Of a stretch of DNA of 64,000 nt, positions 55,003 to 63,945 are shown one piece after another; the first letter of the stretch is position 1; each line of letters opens with the position of its first letter. A model generated the notes under the pieces. That model was not told the DNA's origin. It did no database searches and worked only from the letters and a program-made list of their open reading frames with translations. Both the position numbers and the translations under genes were made by a program. Origin of the DNA: Plasticicumulans acidivorans (GTDB taxonomy: Bacteria; Pseudomonadota; Gammaproteobacteria; Competibacterales; Competibacteraceae); the NCBI RefSeq assembly GCF_003182095.1, contig NZ_QGTJ01000004.1:292607-356606 (forward strand), written 5' to 3'.

Positions 55003-56522
55003 TTCGGGAACCACAAACCATCCGCCGCTTCCTGGCCTTCGCCGCCACGCCGTCCGGCACGCGCTGGCTGGCGGCTGTTGCCGTCGTGACCTCGATGCTG
55101 TTCGCCGAGGCGGTCGGCGCCATCATCAACCGCGACGGCATCGTCTATCTGCGTGCCGCCACGGCTTTCCTCGACGGCGGCCTGAGCAGCGCGATGGCGC
55201 AGTACAACTGGCCGGCGTATTCGATCTTCATCGCACTGCTCTCGCGCGGGCTCGGCTGCTCGCCGGAGATCGCCGGCCACCTGCTCAACGGCCTCAGCCT
55301 GCTGATCCTGGTCGATGCCTTCATCCGCTGCGCGCATCTGCTCGATCGCGAGGCGCGGCCGTGGATTCCGGCGCTGGTGGTGCTGTCGCTGCCGGTGCTC
55401 GGCCACCGCCTCGATATCTACCGTGACTGGGGCTATCTGGCGTTTGCGATGCTGTCCTGTGTGCCGCTGCTGCGCTACTGGCTGGCAGCGCGCGGGCGGC
55501 TGCGGGACGTGCTGGCCTGGCTGCTGGCACTGACGATGGCGCTGCTGTTTCGCATCGAAGCCGCCGCGCTGCTGGTGCTGACGCCGCTGCTGTTCGCGCT
55601 GCAGCCGCGACCGTGGGCCGAGCGTCTGCGCAATGCGCTGCTGTTCAGCATCGCCTGGCTGCTGCCGGTGCTGCTGGCGCTGCTGGTCGGCGGTCTGCGC
55701 GGCCAGCTCGACTTCGGCAAGCTCGCCGAGGTCATCGCCTATGCCGATCCGGACAGCTCGCTGGTGCGTTTCAGCGAACTGTCGCAGCGTTTCGCCGAAG
55801 CCGTGCTCAATAAATACAGTGACGATTACGCCGGTTACATGCTGGCGGCCGGCATCGTGGCGATGGTCGTGCGCATGATCTTCACCAACCTCGGTGCCTT
55901 GCTGAACGTGCTGCTGATCGTCGGCGGCTGGCGCGGCTGGGGGCGTCTCGGCAGTGGCTATCGCCTGCTGTTCGGCCTGCTCGGTCTGCAGGTGCTGGTG
56001 GTGACCGGTTTTCTCGCCAACCGCGTGATCACCGTCAACCGCTACGCACTGTTCGGCTCGCTGCTGCTGATGCTGCTCACCTGTGTCAGCATCGAGCGCC
56101 TGCTCGATGCCGGCCGGCGTTCGCGCAAGGGTGATGCGCGGGCGCGCAGCGTGATCCTGCTGGCGCTGGCGATCGCGGTGACGGTCAACATCACCGCGCG
56201 GCCCGATGCCAAGGAATATCTGCGCGACGCCGGCGAGTGGATGCACGAGCAGCTGCCGGTGCAGGCGGAGCTGGTCGCCAATGAAGACCGCCTGCTGTAC
56301 TACGCCGGCCGCGGTCCCGGACCGAAGCTCGACAATTACGAAAAAATCGTCGCCGAGCTGCAGCGCGTGCGGCCGCCGTACTACCTGGCGCTGCGCTTCG
56401 ATGACGAGCACGTCGAGCGTATGCGTGCTCTGGTCGGCGTGCAGCCGCTGAAGGTGTTCCACAGCGCCCGCGCCGATGAGCGTGCCGAGGTCTACTTCGT
56501 GCCGGCGGAGCGCACGCAATGA
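54999..56522 (+). CDS. Multi-pass membrane protein, GT-C/ArnT-like
   Basis: 507-residue inner-membrane protein with about ten hydrophobic helices. An early acidic motif IINRDGIVYLRAATAFLDGG follows the first helix and resembles the catalytic loop of GT-C enzymes that use lipid-linked sugars. The C-terminal 110 residues form a soluble domain. GTG 54999 overlaps the preceding stop, and the next gene overlaps by ATGA. Relation to ArnT/PMT family 39 is likely but the identity is not firm; substrate unknown. Confidence 0.7.
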   Translation: MIREPQTIRRFLAFAATPSGTRWLAAVAVVTSMLFAEAVGAIINRDGIVYLRAATAFLDGGLSSAMAQYNWPAYSIFIALLSRGLGCSPEIAGHLLNGLSLLILVDAFIRCAHLLDREARPWIPALVVLSLPVLGHRLDIYRDWGYLAFAMLSCVPLLRYWLAARGRLRDVLAWLLALTMALLFRIEAAALLVLTPLLFALQPRPWAERLRNALLFSIAWLLPVLLALLVGGLRGQLDFGKLAEVIAYADPDSSLVRFSELSQRFAEAVLNKYSDDYAGYMLAAGIVAMVVRMIFTNLGALLNVLLIVGGWRGWGRLGSGYRLLFGLLGLQVLVVTGFLANRVITVNRYALFGSLLLMLLTCVSIERLLDAGRRSRKGDARARSVILLALAIAVTVNITARPDAKEYLRDAGEWMHEQLPVQAELVANEDRLLYYAGRGPGPKLDNYEKIVAELQRVRPPYYLALRFDDEHVERMRALVGVQPLKVFHSARADERAEVYFVPAERTQ

Positions 56523-58084
56523 CGCGGCGCGCCGCGCCGCTGTCCGCAGGGCTGGCCGTTCCTTTCGCGCTGCTCGCCGTCTGGCTGAGCGGCGGTGTGC
56601 AGATCGGCGCCGGCAATCACGCCGGCCTGCTGCCGGTGGTGCGCCGGCTGCTCGACCCCGGCTATCTGCCGGGCGATTTCGGCATCGAGCTGCGGCTGTA
56701 TCACCATCGCGTGTTCGCCCACCTGCTGGCCTGGGCGGTCGAGGTGTTCGGCGAGACCGGCGGCTTCGTCGTGCTCACGCTGCTCGGCATGCTGCTGCTG
56801 ATGCTGGCGCTGTGGCGGCTGGCGCGGGCCGGCGGTCTCGGCGCCGCCGGCTATGCGCTGCTCGCGGCGCTGCTGGCGACGGCGACGGCCTTCGTCGGTC
56901 GCGGCATGGAAATCAACGATTTCCTCGGCAACGGCCCGATCATGCCGCCGACTTTTTCCCATGCCGCGGTGCTGATGAGCCTGACGGCGCTGCTGGAGCG
57001 CCGGCCGGTGGCGGCGCTGGCCTGGACGGGCGTCGTCGGCCTGCTGCACCTGCAGGTGGCGGCGGTGTGGCTGTGCGTGCTGTTGCCCCTGCTGCTGGCC
57101 GGCTCGCCGCGGCCGAATGCGCGGCAGTGGCTCGGCGGCCTCGCGCTGCTGCTGCTGTGCGCGGCTCCGGCGCTGCTCGATCTGTGGCGTCTGGCACGTG
57201 GCGGTCTGGTCGGCGGCAGCGGCAACGCGCTGGCCGACATCGCCTTTCGCATGCCGCATCACTTCGAGCTGCGCGGCGCGCGGCATGCGCTGTGGCCGCT
57301 GGCCTACGGTGTGCTGCTTGCCGTGCTCTGGCGTCGCCTGCGCCGGCAGCAGGATGCGCTGGCCGCGGTCTACGCCACGCTGTTCACGGTCTGTGCGCTG
57401 CTCGGCGCCCTGGCGCTGCTGCATTTCGCCGATTACCACCTGCTGCGCTGGGGGCGCATCGCGCAGCTGCAGTTCATCCGTCTGAGTCCGCTGCTCAGCG
57501 TGCTCGGCGGCCTGGGTCTGGTGTTCGTGCTGCAGCGCTGGTTCACGGCGCGCTGGCCGGCGCGGCGTGAGGCGCTGCTGTGGGCTCTGTGCCTGGCAGT
57601 GCTGCTGCCGAAGGTGTTCGCCGAGTGGCGCGAGTACCGCTTCGCCCATGTCGGCGTCGTGCGCTTTGCGGAATCCTCGGCCGAGTGGATCGCCGTCTGC
57701 GACTGGGTGCGCGAGCACACGCTGGCCGCCGAGCGGTTCCTGACGCCGCCGGGGCATGCGGCCTTCGTCGCCCTGGCCGAGCGTTCCAACGTTGCCGAGA
57801 TCAAGGTCAACCCGGACGGCGGCCGCGGCATGCCGGAATGGCAGCAGCGGCTGCGTGCGCTCAGCGGTGGCGAGCCCTTGCCGGACCGGCATGATTTCGG
57901 CGCCAACGCGGTGGCGCTCGATGCGGCTTATCAGCGCCTGTCCGCTGCGCAGCTGCGCGCGCTGGCGCAGCGCTACCAGGCACGCTACGCGATCCTGCTG
58001 CCGTCGATGCCGGCGCCGGGCACGGTGATCTACGACGCCGGCGGTTATCGCGTGCTGGATTTCGCCGCCAGCAGCTCGCCGTAG
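56519..58084 (+). CDS. Multi-pass membrane protein, DUF6798-like
   Basis: 521-residue protein with about nine to ten hydrophobic helices and a C-terminal soluble part (about 385-521) with VRFAESSAEWIAVCDWVREH followed by RFLTPPGHAAFVALAERSNVAEIK. That extracytoplasmic portion resembles the tail of other large bacterial sugar-transferase-like membrane proteins. No GT-C acidic pair was certain. It overlaps the preceding gene by four bases and its 3' end overlaps the convergent glycosyltransferase by 40 bases. Function unknown; a role in surface-glycan assembly is inferred from position. Confidence 0.65.
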   Translation: MTRRAAPLSAGLAVPFALLAVWLSGGVQIGAGNHAGLLPVVRRLLDPGYLPGDFGIELRLYHHRVFAHLLAWAVEVFGETGGFVVLTLLGMLLLMLALWRLARAGGLGAAGYALLAALLATATAFVGRGMEINDFLGNGPIMPPTFSHAAVLMSLTALLERRPVAALAWTGVVGLLHLQVAAVWLCVLLPLLLAGSPRPNARQWLGGLALLLLCAAPALLDLWRLARGGLVGGSGNALADIAFRMPHHFELRGARHALWPLAYGVLLAVLWRRLRRQQDALAAVYATLFTVCALLGALALLHFADYHLLRWGRIAQLQFIRLSPLLSVLGGLGLVFVLQRWFTARWPARREALLWALCLAVLLPKVFAEWREYRFAHVGVVRFAESSAEWIAVCDWVREHTLAAERFLTPPGHAAFVALAERSNVAEIKVNPDGGRGMPEWQQRLRALSGGEPLPDRHDFGANAVALDAAYQRLSAAQLRALAQRYQARYAILLPSMPAPGTVIYDAGGYRVLDFAASSSP

Positions 58085-59160
58085 ACACGGCGGTTGCCGG
58101 CCACCATCGCCGCGATCGAGAACTCGCGCTCGACGATGGCGCGGCCGGCGGCGCCGAAGCGGGCGCGCAGCCCGGCGTCGGCCAGCAGCGTGATCAGCTG
58201 GCGGGCGAGTGTCGGCACGTCGCCCGGGGTGTGCAGGTAGCCGTTCTCGCCGTCGTGGACGATTTCCGGGATGCCGCCGGCGCGGCCGGCGACGATCGGC
58301 AGGGCACAGGCGGCCGCCTGCAGCAGGGCCACGCCGAGGCCTTCCATCGCGGCCGGATGCACCAGCAGGTCGAGCCCCGGCAGCAGCCGTTCGAGATCGT
58401 CGCGAAAACCCGGCAGCTGCACGGTCTGGCCGAGGCCGCGGCGTTCGATGTCGGCGGCGATGCCGGCCTGCAGCGGCCCGCGGCCGAACAGCAGGAAGCG
58501 CACCCGCGGCTGCGCCGCCAGCACCGCGGGCAGCGCATCGAGCAGCGTCTGGTGGCCTTTGCGGGCGATGAACTGCGCGGCCATGCCGACTACCAGGGCA
58601 TCGTCCGGGAGCGCGAATTCGGCGCGCAGGGCGGCGCGTGCGGCGGGCGCATCGGCGGCCGGGCGGTAGCGCCCGGTGTCGACCGCGCTCGGTACGCAGA
58701 CCACCTTGGCCGCCGGCACGCCTTCGGCGAGCAGTACGCGGCGGATGCCCTGTGAGATCGTCACCACACGGTCGTAGAGCCGGTATTTCAACGCCACCCA
58801 CGGCCGGGCTTCCGGGTTGTCGACGCGGCGTGACAGCAGCACCGGCACGCCGGCGAGGCGGGCGGCCAGCGCGCCCCACAGATCGGCGCCGCGGCGCGAG
58901 TGCAGATGCACCAGGTCCGGGCGCTCGCGGCGCAGCACGGCGAACAGCCGCCACGGCATGCCGAGGTCGGTATCGCCGCCGAGCGGCAGCTCGATGACGC
59001 GCACGCCGAGCGCGCGCACCGCCGCGGCGATCGCCGCACCGCGTGTGCATACCAGCAGGTGCTCGTCGCCGGCGACCCGGCTCAGCTCGCGCAGCAGGAA
59101 CACCACCTGCAGCGCGCCGCCGTAGAGGTGTTTGCCGGCTTCGATGTGGACGACTTTCAT
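58045..59160 (-). CDS. Glycosyltransferase F (GT4-type)
   Basis: 371-residue GT4-type enzyme. The N-terminus is MKVVHIEAGKHLYGGALQV; donor-site motifs include FGRGPLQAGIAADI and VHPAAMEGLGVALLQAAACALPIVAGRAGGIPEIV. It resembles heptose-region glycosyltransferases that sit near WaaC. The start at 59160 overlaps the heptosyltransferase stop by four bases. The long open frame to 60318 is the heptosyltransferase shadow. Confidence 0.86.
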   Translation of the reverse strand: MKVVHIEAGKHLYGGALQVVFLLRELSRVAGDEHLLVCTRGAAIAAAVRALGVRVIELPLGGDTDLGMPWRLFAVLRRERPDLVHLHSRRGADLWGALAARLAGVPVLLSRRVDNPEARPWVALKYRLYDRVVTISQGIRRVLLAEGVPAAKVVCVPSAVDTGRYRPAADAPAARAALRAEFALPDDALVVGMAAQFIARKGHQTLLDALPAVLAAQPRVRFLLFGRGPLQAGIAADIERRGLGQTVQLPGFRDDLERLLPGLDLLVHPAAMEGLGVALLQAAACALPIVAGRAGGIPEIVHDGENGYLHTPGDVPTLARQLITLLADAGLRARFGAAGRAIVEREFSIAAMVAGNRRVYGELLAAKSSTR

Positions 59161-60209
59161 GGCGCGGCGACCTGCATCGCGGCGGCCAGCACGCTGGCCG
59201 CGCTGTGGTCGCGCATGCAGTCGAAGCGCCCGGCGCAGGTCGGCCGCCGCCGGCACGGTGAGCACTCGCGCGCGCTGTAGAGCACGCGGGCGCTGGCCGC
59301 ACCGGTGTCGAGGTAGGGGCGGGTCGAGCCGAACAGCGCCAGGGTCGGTATGCCTTGGGCGATGCCCATGTGCGTCAGCCCGGTGTCGACGCCGATCAGC
59401 AGCCGGGCGCGGGCGATGATCGCCACCGTCGCCGCCAGCCGCGAGCGGCCGGCGAGGTCGATCAGGCCCGGCGTCGTTGCGGCGATGCGCGCGGCGGCGG
59501 CGCGGTCGCCCGGTCCGCCGAGCATCAGTACCCGGCAGCCGTAGCGGGCGGCGAGCTGCGGCACCAGCTCGCCCCAGCGCTCTTCGAACCAGTGCTTCTG
59601 CGGCCGCGTGGTGAACGGGGCGATGACGATGAACGGCGGCAGCGGGGCCTCCGCGGCGACGTCGAGCACTTCGCGCAGCAGCGCCTCGGCCTCGGCGTGG
59701 GCGCTGGCGGCGACGCACAGGTCGAGGTGGAAGTCGCTGTCCTGCGCGCCGAGCGTACGCGCCAGCAGGCGGTATTCGGCGCCGATGCGCGGATCGCTGC
59801 CACGCCGCGGCAGCACGCGCTGCACCAGCCATTGCGCGCCTTCGCGCGCGCCGATGCCGATGCGCTCGCGGGCGCCGCTGGCGCGCGCCCATACGCCGCT
59901 CTTCAGCAGGCCCTGCAGATCGAGCGCGAGGTCGAACTGACGGCTGCGCAGCGTGCGGACGAAGGCGCTGATCGCCTGCCACAGCGCACGGTAGCGGCGC
60001 TCGCGCCACAACCGCCGCCATTCGCCGCGCGGCCAGACGATGACTTCGTCGAGGCGCGGGTTGTCGGCCAGCAGCTCGCGCACCGCCGGTTCGGCGAGCC
60101 AGGCGATGTAGGCGTCGGGGTAGCGCGCGCGCAGCGCCGGCAGCAGGCCGGAGGCCATCACCACGTCGCCGATCGCCGACAGCCGTACGATGAGGATGCG
60201 CCGGCTCAT
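59157..60209 (-). CDS. Lipopolysaccharide heptosyltransferase (GT9, WaaC-like)
   Basis: 350-residue GT9 enzyme that transfers heptose from ADP-heptose to the inner core. The N-terminus RRILIVRLSAIGDVVMASGLLPAL is the GT9 hallmark; IAPFTTRPQKHWFEERWGELV and LIGVDTGLTHMGIAQGIPTLALFGST form the ADP-heptose site. The C-terminal Cys cluster CSPCRRRPTCAGRFDC is typical of the family. I call it WaaC-like on the basis of length and KHWFEERW, but WaaF/WaaQ cannot be excluded. It is coupled at both ends by four-base overlaps. No second heptosyltransferase is in the window. Confidence 0.88.
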   Translation of the reverse strand: MSRRILIVRLSAIGDVVMASGLLPALRARYPDAYIAWLAEPAVRELLADNPRLDEVIVWPRGEWRRLWRERRYRALWQAISAFVRTLRSRQFDLALDLQGLLKSGVWARASGARERIGIGAREGAQWLVQRVLPRRGSDPRIGAEYRLLARTLGAQDSDFHLDLCVAASAHAEAEALLREVLDVAAEAPLPPFIVIAPFTTRPQKHWFEERWGELVPQLAARYGCRVLMLGGPGDRAAAARIAATTPGLIDLAGRSRLAATVAIIARARLLIGVDTGLTHMGIAQGIPTLALFGSTRPYLDTGAASARVLYSARECSPCRRRPTCAGRFDCMRDHSAASVLAAAMQVAAP

Positions 60210-61288
60210 GCCTGCCGCCCTGCCGCCAGGCGTGCGTAGAGTTCGAGGTACTGGCGCACCACGGCGTCGCGGCCGTGATGGGCGAGCAGTTCGGCATGGC
60301 CGCGGGCGGCGACGGCATCGCGTTCGGCGGCCGGCAGCGTCAGCACTTTTTCCAGGCAGCCGGAGAGCGCCGGCACCTCGGCGACCGCGGTCAGCCAGCC
60401 GTTTTCGCCGTCGCGGATCAGCTCGCTGGCGCCCGGCGTGGTGGTCGCCAGCACCGGTTTGGCATAGCTCCAGCCTTCGAGGATGACGTTGCCGAGGGTT
60501 TCATGGCGCGAGGGGCACAGCATCAGTTCGGCCTCGTGATACCAGTCGCCGGGGGCGGCCAGCCAGCCGGGGAAGTGCACGCGCGTATCGAGGCCGAGGC
60601 GGCTGCGCTGCGCCAGCAGTGCCTCGCGCAACTCGCCGTCGCCGCCGATCACCAGGTGCAGCGGCCGGCCGTCGAGCTGCGCCGGCAGGCGGGCGAAGGC
60701 GTCGAGCAGATCGTCGAACCCCTTGATCGAGATGAAGCGGCCGAGTGTGAACAGCACGCGCGCCTGCGGTGGAATGCCATGGCGCTGGCGCAGCTGCGCC
60801 CCGGCGGCGCTGTCGCGCGCGGCCGGTTCCGGCACGAAGTTGCCGATCAGGTACACCTGCTCGCGCGGCAGGCCCTGCCCGATGAGCCAGTCGCACAGCT
60901 TGCGGGTGTTGCCGATCCAGCCGTGGGCGTGACGGTAGTAGCCGTCGAGCTTGTAGTAGCCGCCGAGGCGGGCGAGGTGCACCGGCCGCTGCCCGGCCGG
61001 CAGGTGGGTCAGGCGGGTGGCGCGGCCCATGTAGGTCTGCACGATGTCGATGTCGCGCGCGCGCGCCAGCCGCGCGATCTGCCAGCGGCTCCAGAGGTCC
61101 CATTTGTTGGCGAGCGGCAGGTGGATCTGCTCGACGGCGCTGCCCTGCAGCGCCCCGGCGATCGGTGAGCCGCGGCGGGTGACGGCGAGCGCCTGGTGGC
61201 CGGCGGTGTTCAGTGCCGTCACCAGGCGCACGAAGAATTGGTCGGCGCCGCCCATCTGGGTCGAGCCGATGATGTGCAGCGAACGCAT
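60206..61288 (-). CDS. Glycosyltransferase G (GT4-type)
   Basis: 360-residue GT4-type enzyme with HIIGSTQMGGADQFFVRL at the N-terminus, LGGYYKLDGYYRHAHGWIGN (about residues 108-127), LGRFISIKGFDDLLDAF and PSRHETLGNVILEGWSYAKPVLAT in the donor domain. It overlaps the heptosyltransferase start. The deacetylase upstream ends directly before its ATG (61289-61291), so the run deacetylase-G-heptosyltransferase-F is one operon. Confidence 0.86.
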   Translation of the reverse strand: MRSLHIIGSTQMGGADQFFVRLVTALNTAGHQALAVTRRGSPIAGALQGSAVEQIHLPLANKWDLWSRWQIARLARARDIDIVQTYMGRATRLTHLPAGQRPVHLARLGGYYKLDGYYRHAHGWIGNTRKLCDWLIGQGLPREQVYLIGNFVPEPAARDSAAGAQLRQRHGIPPQARVLFTLGRFISIKGFDDLLDAFARLPAQLDGRPLHLVIGGDGELREALLAQRSRLGLDTRVHFPGWLAAPGDWYHEAELMLCPSRHETLGNVILEGWSYAKPVLATTTPGASELIRDGENGWLTAVAEVPALSGCLEKVLTLPAAERDAVAARGHAELLAHHGRDAVVRQYLELYARLAAGRQA

Positions 61289-62071
61289 TCAGTAGCCTCC
61301 GCGGCGGTCCTTGCGCGCGTTTTTCATCGCGAGCTTCCACCAGTAGCCGAGCAGGTTGTCACCGTAGGAAATCGCCTTGCGCGGCAGTTCGTAGACGTTG
61401 TCTGCGGTGTTCGCCGCGCCGCGGATGCAGCTCAGCGCCGAGCGGTAGCCGGCGTCGATGACGGCGTCGCGCACGCTGGGCGAATAGTCGCCGTAGGGGT
61501 AGCAGAAATGCGGCACGGCCTCGCCGAGCAGGTCTTCGAGCTGCGCCTTGCTGTCGCGCAGCTCGCGCGCGACGGCGTCGGCCGCCAGCCGCGATAGCCG
61601 CGGGTGACTGACGGTGTGCGAGCCGACGGTGATGCCGGCCTGGCGCAGTTCGCGCAGTTCGCTGGCGCTGAGCATCGGCGGCGTGTCGCGGCCGTCGGCG
61701 CCGAGCCACTCGGCACGGCCGCCGACCAGCCCGGAGATCATGTAGACGGCGGCGGGAAAGCCGTAGTGCTGCAGCACCGGCAGCGCGTGTTCACGGAAAT
61801 TGCGGTAGCCGTCGTCGAAGCTCAGCACCACGCCGCGAGGCGGCAGTTCGCCATCGCCGAACAGGCCGGCAATGGCCGCGTCGAGCGACAGCACGCGGTA
61901 ACCGGCACGGGCCAGGAAGGCCATCTGCGTGCGAAAACGATGCACATGGCAGTAGCCGGCGCGGTGGTTGCGTGGCGCGGTGAATTCACCGACCTGGTGG
62001 TACATCAGGATCGACAGCGGCGGGCGCCCGGGGAGTGGGCGGGGTCCGCTGGCGGGGGCGGCTGCGCTCAT
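61289..62071 (-). CDS. Polysaccharide deacetylase (NodB homology)
   Basis: 260-residue NodB-type deacetylase. Motifs: LSILMYHQVGEF near the N-terminus, VVLSFDDGYRNFREHALPVL (catalytic base Asp and metal Asp), GSHTVSHPRLSRL (metal His pair) and HFCYPYGDYSPSVRDA. No signal peptide is evident. It probably removes acetyl groups from a lipid-linked or core sugar. ATG 62071 is preferred over the in-frame GTG at 62104. It is the first gene of the minus-strand run, divergent from gmhB across 110 bases. Confidence 0.88.
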   Translation of the reverse strand: MSAAAPASGPRPLPGRPPLSILMYHQVGEFTAPRNHRAGYCHVHRFRTQMAFLARAGYRVLSLDAAIAGLFGDGELPPRGVVLSFDDGYRNFREHALPVLQHYGFPAAVYMISGLVGGRAEWLGADGRDTPPMLSASELRELRQAGITVGSHTVSHPRLSRLAADAVARELRDSKAQLEDLLGEAVPHFCYPYGDYSPSVRDAVIDAGYRSALSCIRGAANTADNVYELPRKAISYGDNLLGYWWKLAMKNARKDRRGGY

Positions 62072-62181
62072 CGCGGTCTCGCTGAAGCCGGAACAAAGGT
62101 GCACAGGATACGGCCTGCATCGCCGGCCCGGTATCGCCGGTATAGTAGCGACCCCCTGCAGCCGCGTTGAGGCAGACAGCC

Positions 62182-62745
62182 ATGAGTGAGCGCATGCCCG
62201 CGCTGTTCCTCGATCGTGACGGCATCGTCAATGTCGATCACGGCTATGTCTATCGCATCGAGGACTTCGAGTTTGTGCCGGGCATCTTCGAGGTCTGCCG
62301 CGCGGCGCGCGCGCGCGGTCTGGCGCTGGTCGTCATCACCAATCAGTCCGGCATCGCCCGGGGCTACTTCAGCGCCGCCGACTACCAGCGGCTGACGACG
62401 TGGATGCAGGCACGCTTTGAAGCGGCCGCCGCCCCGCTGGCGGGCGTCTATCACTGCCCGCATCACCCGGGCGTGTCCGGGGCGCTCGGCATCGACTGCG
62501 ACTGCCGCAAGCCGGCACCGGGGCTGCTGCTGCGCGCGCTCGAAGAACTGCAGCTGGATGCGGCGCGTTCGGTGCTCGTCGGCGACAAGGCGCGGGATAT
62601 CGAAGCGGGGCGGCGGGCTGGTGTCGCGCGTAACTGGCTGGTCAGCGACGAGGCGGGGCAGATCGCGACGGCGCAGGCCGATGCGGTGTTTGCCAGCGTC
62701 AGCGATCTGGCGCACCGCCTGGCCGCGGGGGCGGTGTCCTTCTAA
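62182..62745 (+). CDS. gmhB: D-glycero-beta-D-manno-heptose 1,7-bisphosphate 7-phosphatase
   Basis: 187-residue HAD-superfamily phosphatase of ADP-heptose synthesis, acting between the two HldE reactions. The catalytic LFLDRDGIVNVDHGYVY and GVYHCPHHPGVSG with CDCRKPAPGLL (zinc-binding loop of four ligands) are visible. ATG 62182 gives MSERMPALFLDRDG; an in-frame start five codons up is possible. Its stop overlaps the stop of the convergent acyltransferase by four bases. Confidence 0.94.
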   Translation: MSERMPALFLDRDGIVNVDHGYVYRIEDFEFVPGIFEVCRAARARGLALVVITNQSGIARGYFSAADYQRLTTWMQARFEAAAAPLAGVYHCPHHPGVSGALGIDCDCRKPAPGLLLRALEELQLDAARSVLVGDKARDIEAGRRAGVARNWLVSDEAGQIATAQADAVFASVSDLAHRLAAGAVSF

Positions 62746-63749
62746 TAGAAGGAGGGTTCGCCCGCCGGCCGCCCCTTGAAGCGGCGGTGCACCCAGAGGT
62801 ATTGCTCCGGCGCTTCGCGGACCCAGCCTTCGACCATCGCGTTGATGCGTGCCGCGTCCGCGGTGTCGTCCCCGCTCGGGAAGTTGTCCAGCGCCGGCAG
62901 GACGCGCACACGGTAGCGGCCGTTGGGCAGGCGCACACCGTAATAGGGCACTACGGCGGCACCGCTCATCTGCGCGATGCGCGAGGTGGCGGTGATCGTG
63001 CGCGCCGGTACGCCGAAGAACGGCACGAAGACGGTGCCGTCGGCCCCATAGTCCTGGTCGGGGGCGTACCAGACGACGCGGCCCTGACGCAGCAGGCGGA
63101 TCAGACCGCGCAGGTTGTTGCGCTCGATGCTGCTGCTGGCGCCGCGCCACTCGCGCGCGCGTTTCATCAGCTCGTTGAACAGCGGATTGCGGTTCGGTCG
63201 ATACATCTGATGGAACGGTCGCTGCTGGGCGAGCATCGCGCCTGTCGTCTCGAAATGCGTGAAGTGGGCAGAGACCAGCAGGACGCCTTTGCCGCGGGCG
63301 ATGGCCGCATCGAGGTGTTCGACACCCTCGACCTCGCCGAGCCGGGTGATCTCCTCGCGTGGCGCCCAGTAGCAGACCGCGGTTTCGAACATGCCGATGC
63401 CGGTTGACGCCAGATTGGCTTCGAGCAGGCGCGCGCGGGCCTTGTCGTCGAGCTGCGGAAAGCACAGGCGCAGATTGACGGCTGCGACATGTCGCCGGTG
63501 ACGGGCGAAGTGGCCACTGAGGTGCCCTAGTATGCCGCCGATACGCAACCGCCACGCCTGCGGCAGTGCCGCCATCGCATGCATGACACCCACGCCAAGC
63601 CATACCGGCCAGAAGCGGGGCTGCCAGTACTGTCTCAGGAGAGAGCTGTTCGTTGTGTCCAAGATGGGGGAACCTTTGCCGCAGGCCGGTAGCTTGCACG
63701 ATTTTATCGAATGCCCCGACGTCGGCTTTCCGACATTGCGCATCCGCAT
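62742..63749 (-). CDS. Lipid A acyltransferase LpxL/HtrB-like
   Basis: Late acyltransferase of lipid A synthesis that adds a secondary acyl chain to Kdo2-lipid IVA. The HX4E-type catalytic site HFTHFE lies in LLVSAHFTHFETTGAM (about residue 160), with VWYAPDQDYGADGTVFVPFF (about 228) and EQYLWVHRRFKGRPAGE near the C-terminus, matching LpxL. The 335-residue frame begins at ATG 63749; the first 29 residues are unlike LpxL, and a TTG at 63662 gives an N-terminus (DTTNSSLLRQYWQPRFWPVW) that aligns better. A WaaM/LpxM identity is less likely. Confidence 0.9.
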   Translation of the reverse strand: MRMRNVGKPTSGHSIKSCKLPACGKGSPILDTTNSSLLRQYWQPRFWPVWLGVGVMHAMAALPQAWRLRIGGILGHLSGHFARHRRHVAAVNLRLCFPQLDDKARARLLEANLASTGIGMFETAVCYWAPREEITRLGEVEGVEHLDAAIARGKGVLLVSAHFTHFETTGAMLAQQRPFHQMYRPNRNPLFNELMKRAREWRGASSSIERNNLRGLIRLLRQGRVVWYAPDQDYGADGTVFVPFFGVPARTITATSRIAQMSGAAVVPYYGVRLPNGRYRVRVLPALDNFPSGDDTADAARINAMVEGWVREAPEQYLWVHRRFKGRPAGEPSFY

Positions 63750-63783
63750 GACGATTGCGTGTCGTTATTTATTCAGTTTGATG

Positions 63784-63811
63784 TTGACATGCTGCCGAAG
63801 ATGATTAGAAT
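63784..63811 (+). promoter_or_regulatory. First rRNA-like promoter (P1)
   Basis: TTGACA (63784-63789), a 16-base spacer, then TAGAAT (63806-63811) followed by a GC-rich stretch GCGCAGCCC. Such a discriminator is typical of stringently controlled stable-RNA promoters. Confidence 0.7.
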
Positions 63812-63831
63812 GCGCAGCCCTCGCTTCGATA

Positions 63832-63864
63832 AACATTGACGACCTAATTGCAGGTCAAAATGTT
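63832..63864 (+). other. Imperfect inverted repeat between the two promoters
   Basis: GACCT (63841-63845) pairs with AGGTC (63852-63856), extended by AACATT (63832-63837) with AATGTT (63859-63864). It could be a structure in the P1 transcript leader. No gene is seen here. Confidence 0.4.
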
Positions 63865-63909
63865 GAAGTGAACGAATTACGAAAGTAAGCGCCGCGATTA
63901 AAAAGGTGC

Positions 63910-63937
63910 TTGCGTAGCAGGAAAGGGCGAGTATAAT
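63910..63937 (+). promoter_or_regulatory. Second rRNA-like promoter (P2)
   Basis: TTGCGT (63910-63915), a 16-base spacer, then TATAAT (63932-63937), a perfect -10. GCGCGCCTC follows, a stringent-type GC-rich discriminator. AT-rich sequence (GATTAAAAAGG) precedes the -35 as a possible UP element. Confidence 0.8.
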
Positions 63938-63945
63938 GCGCGCCT

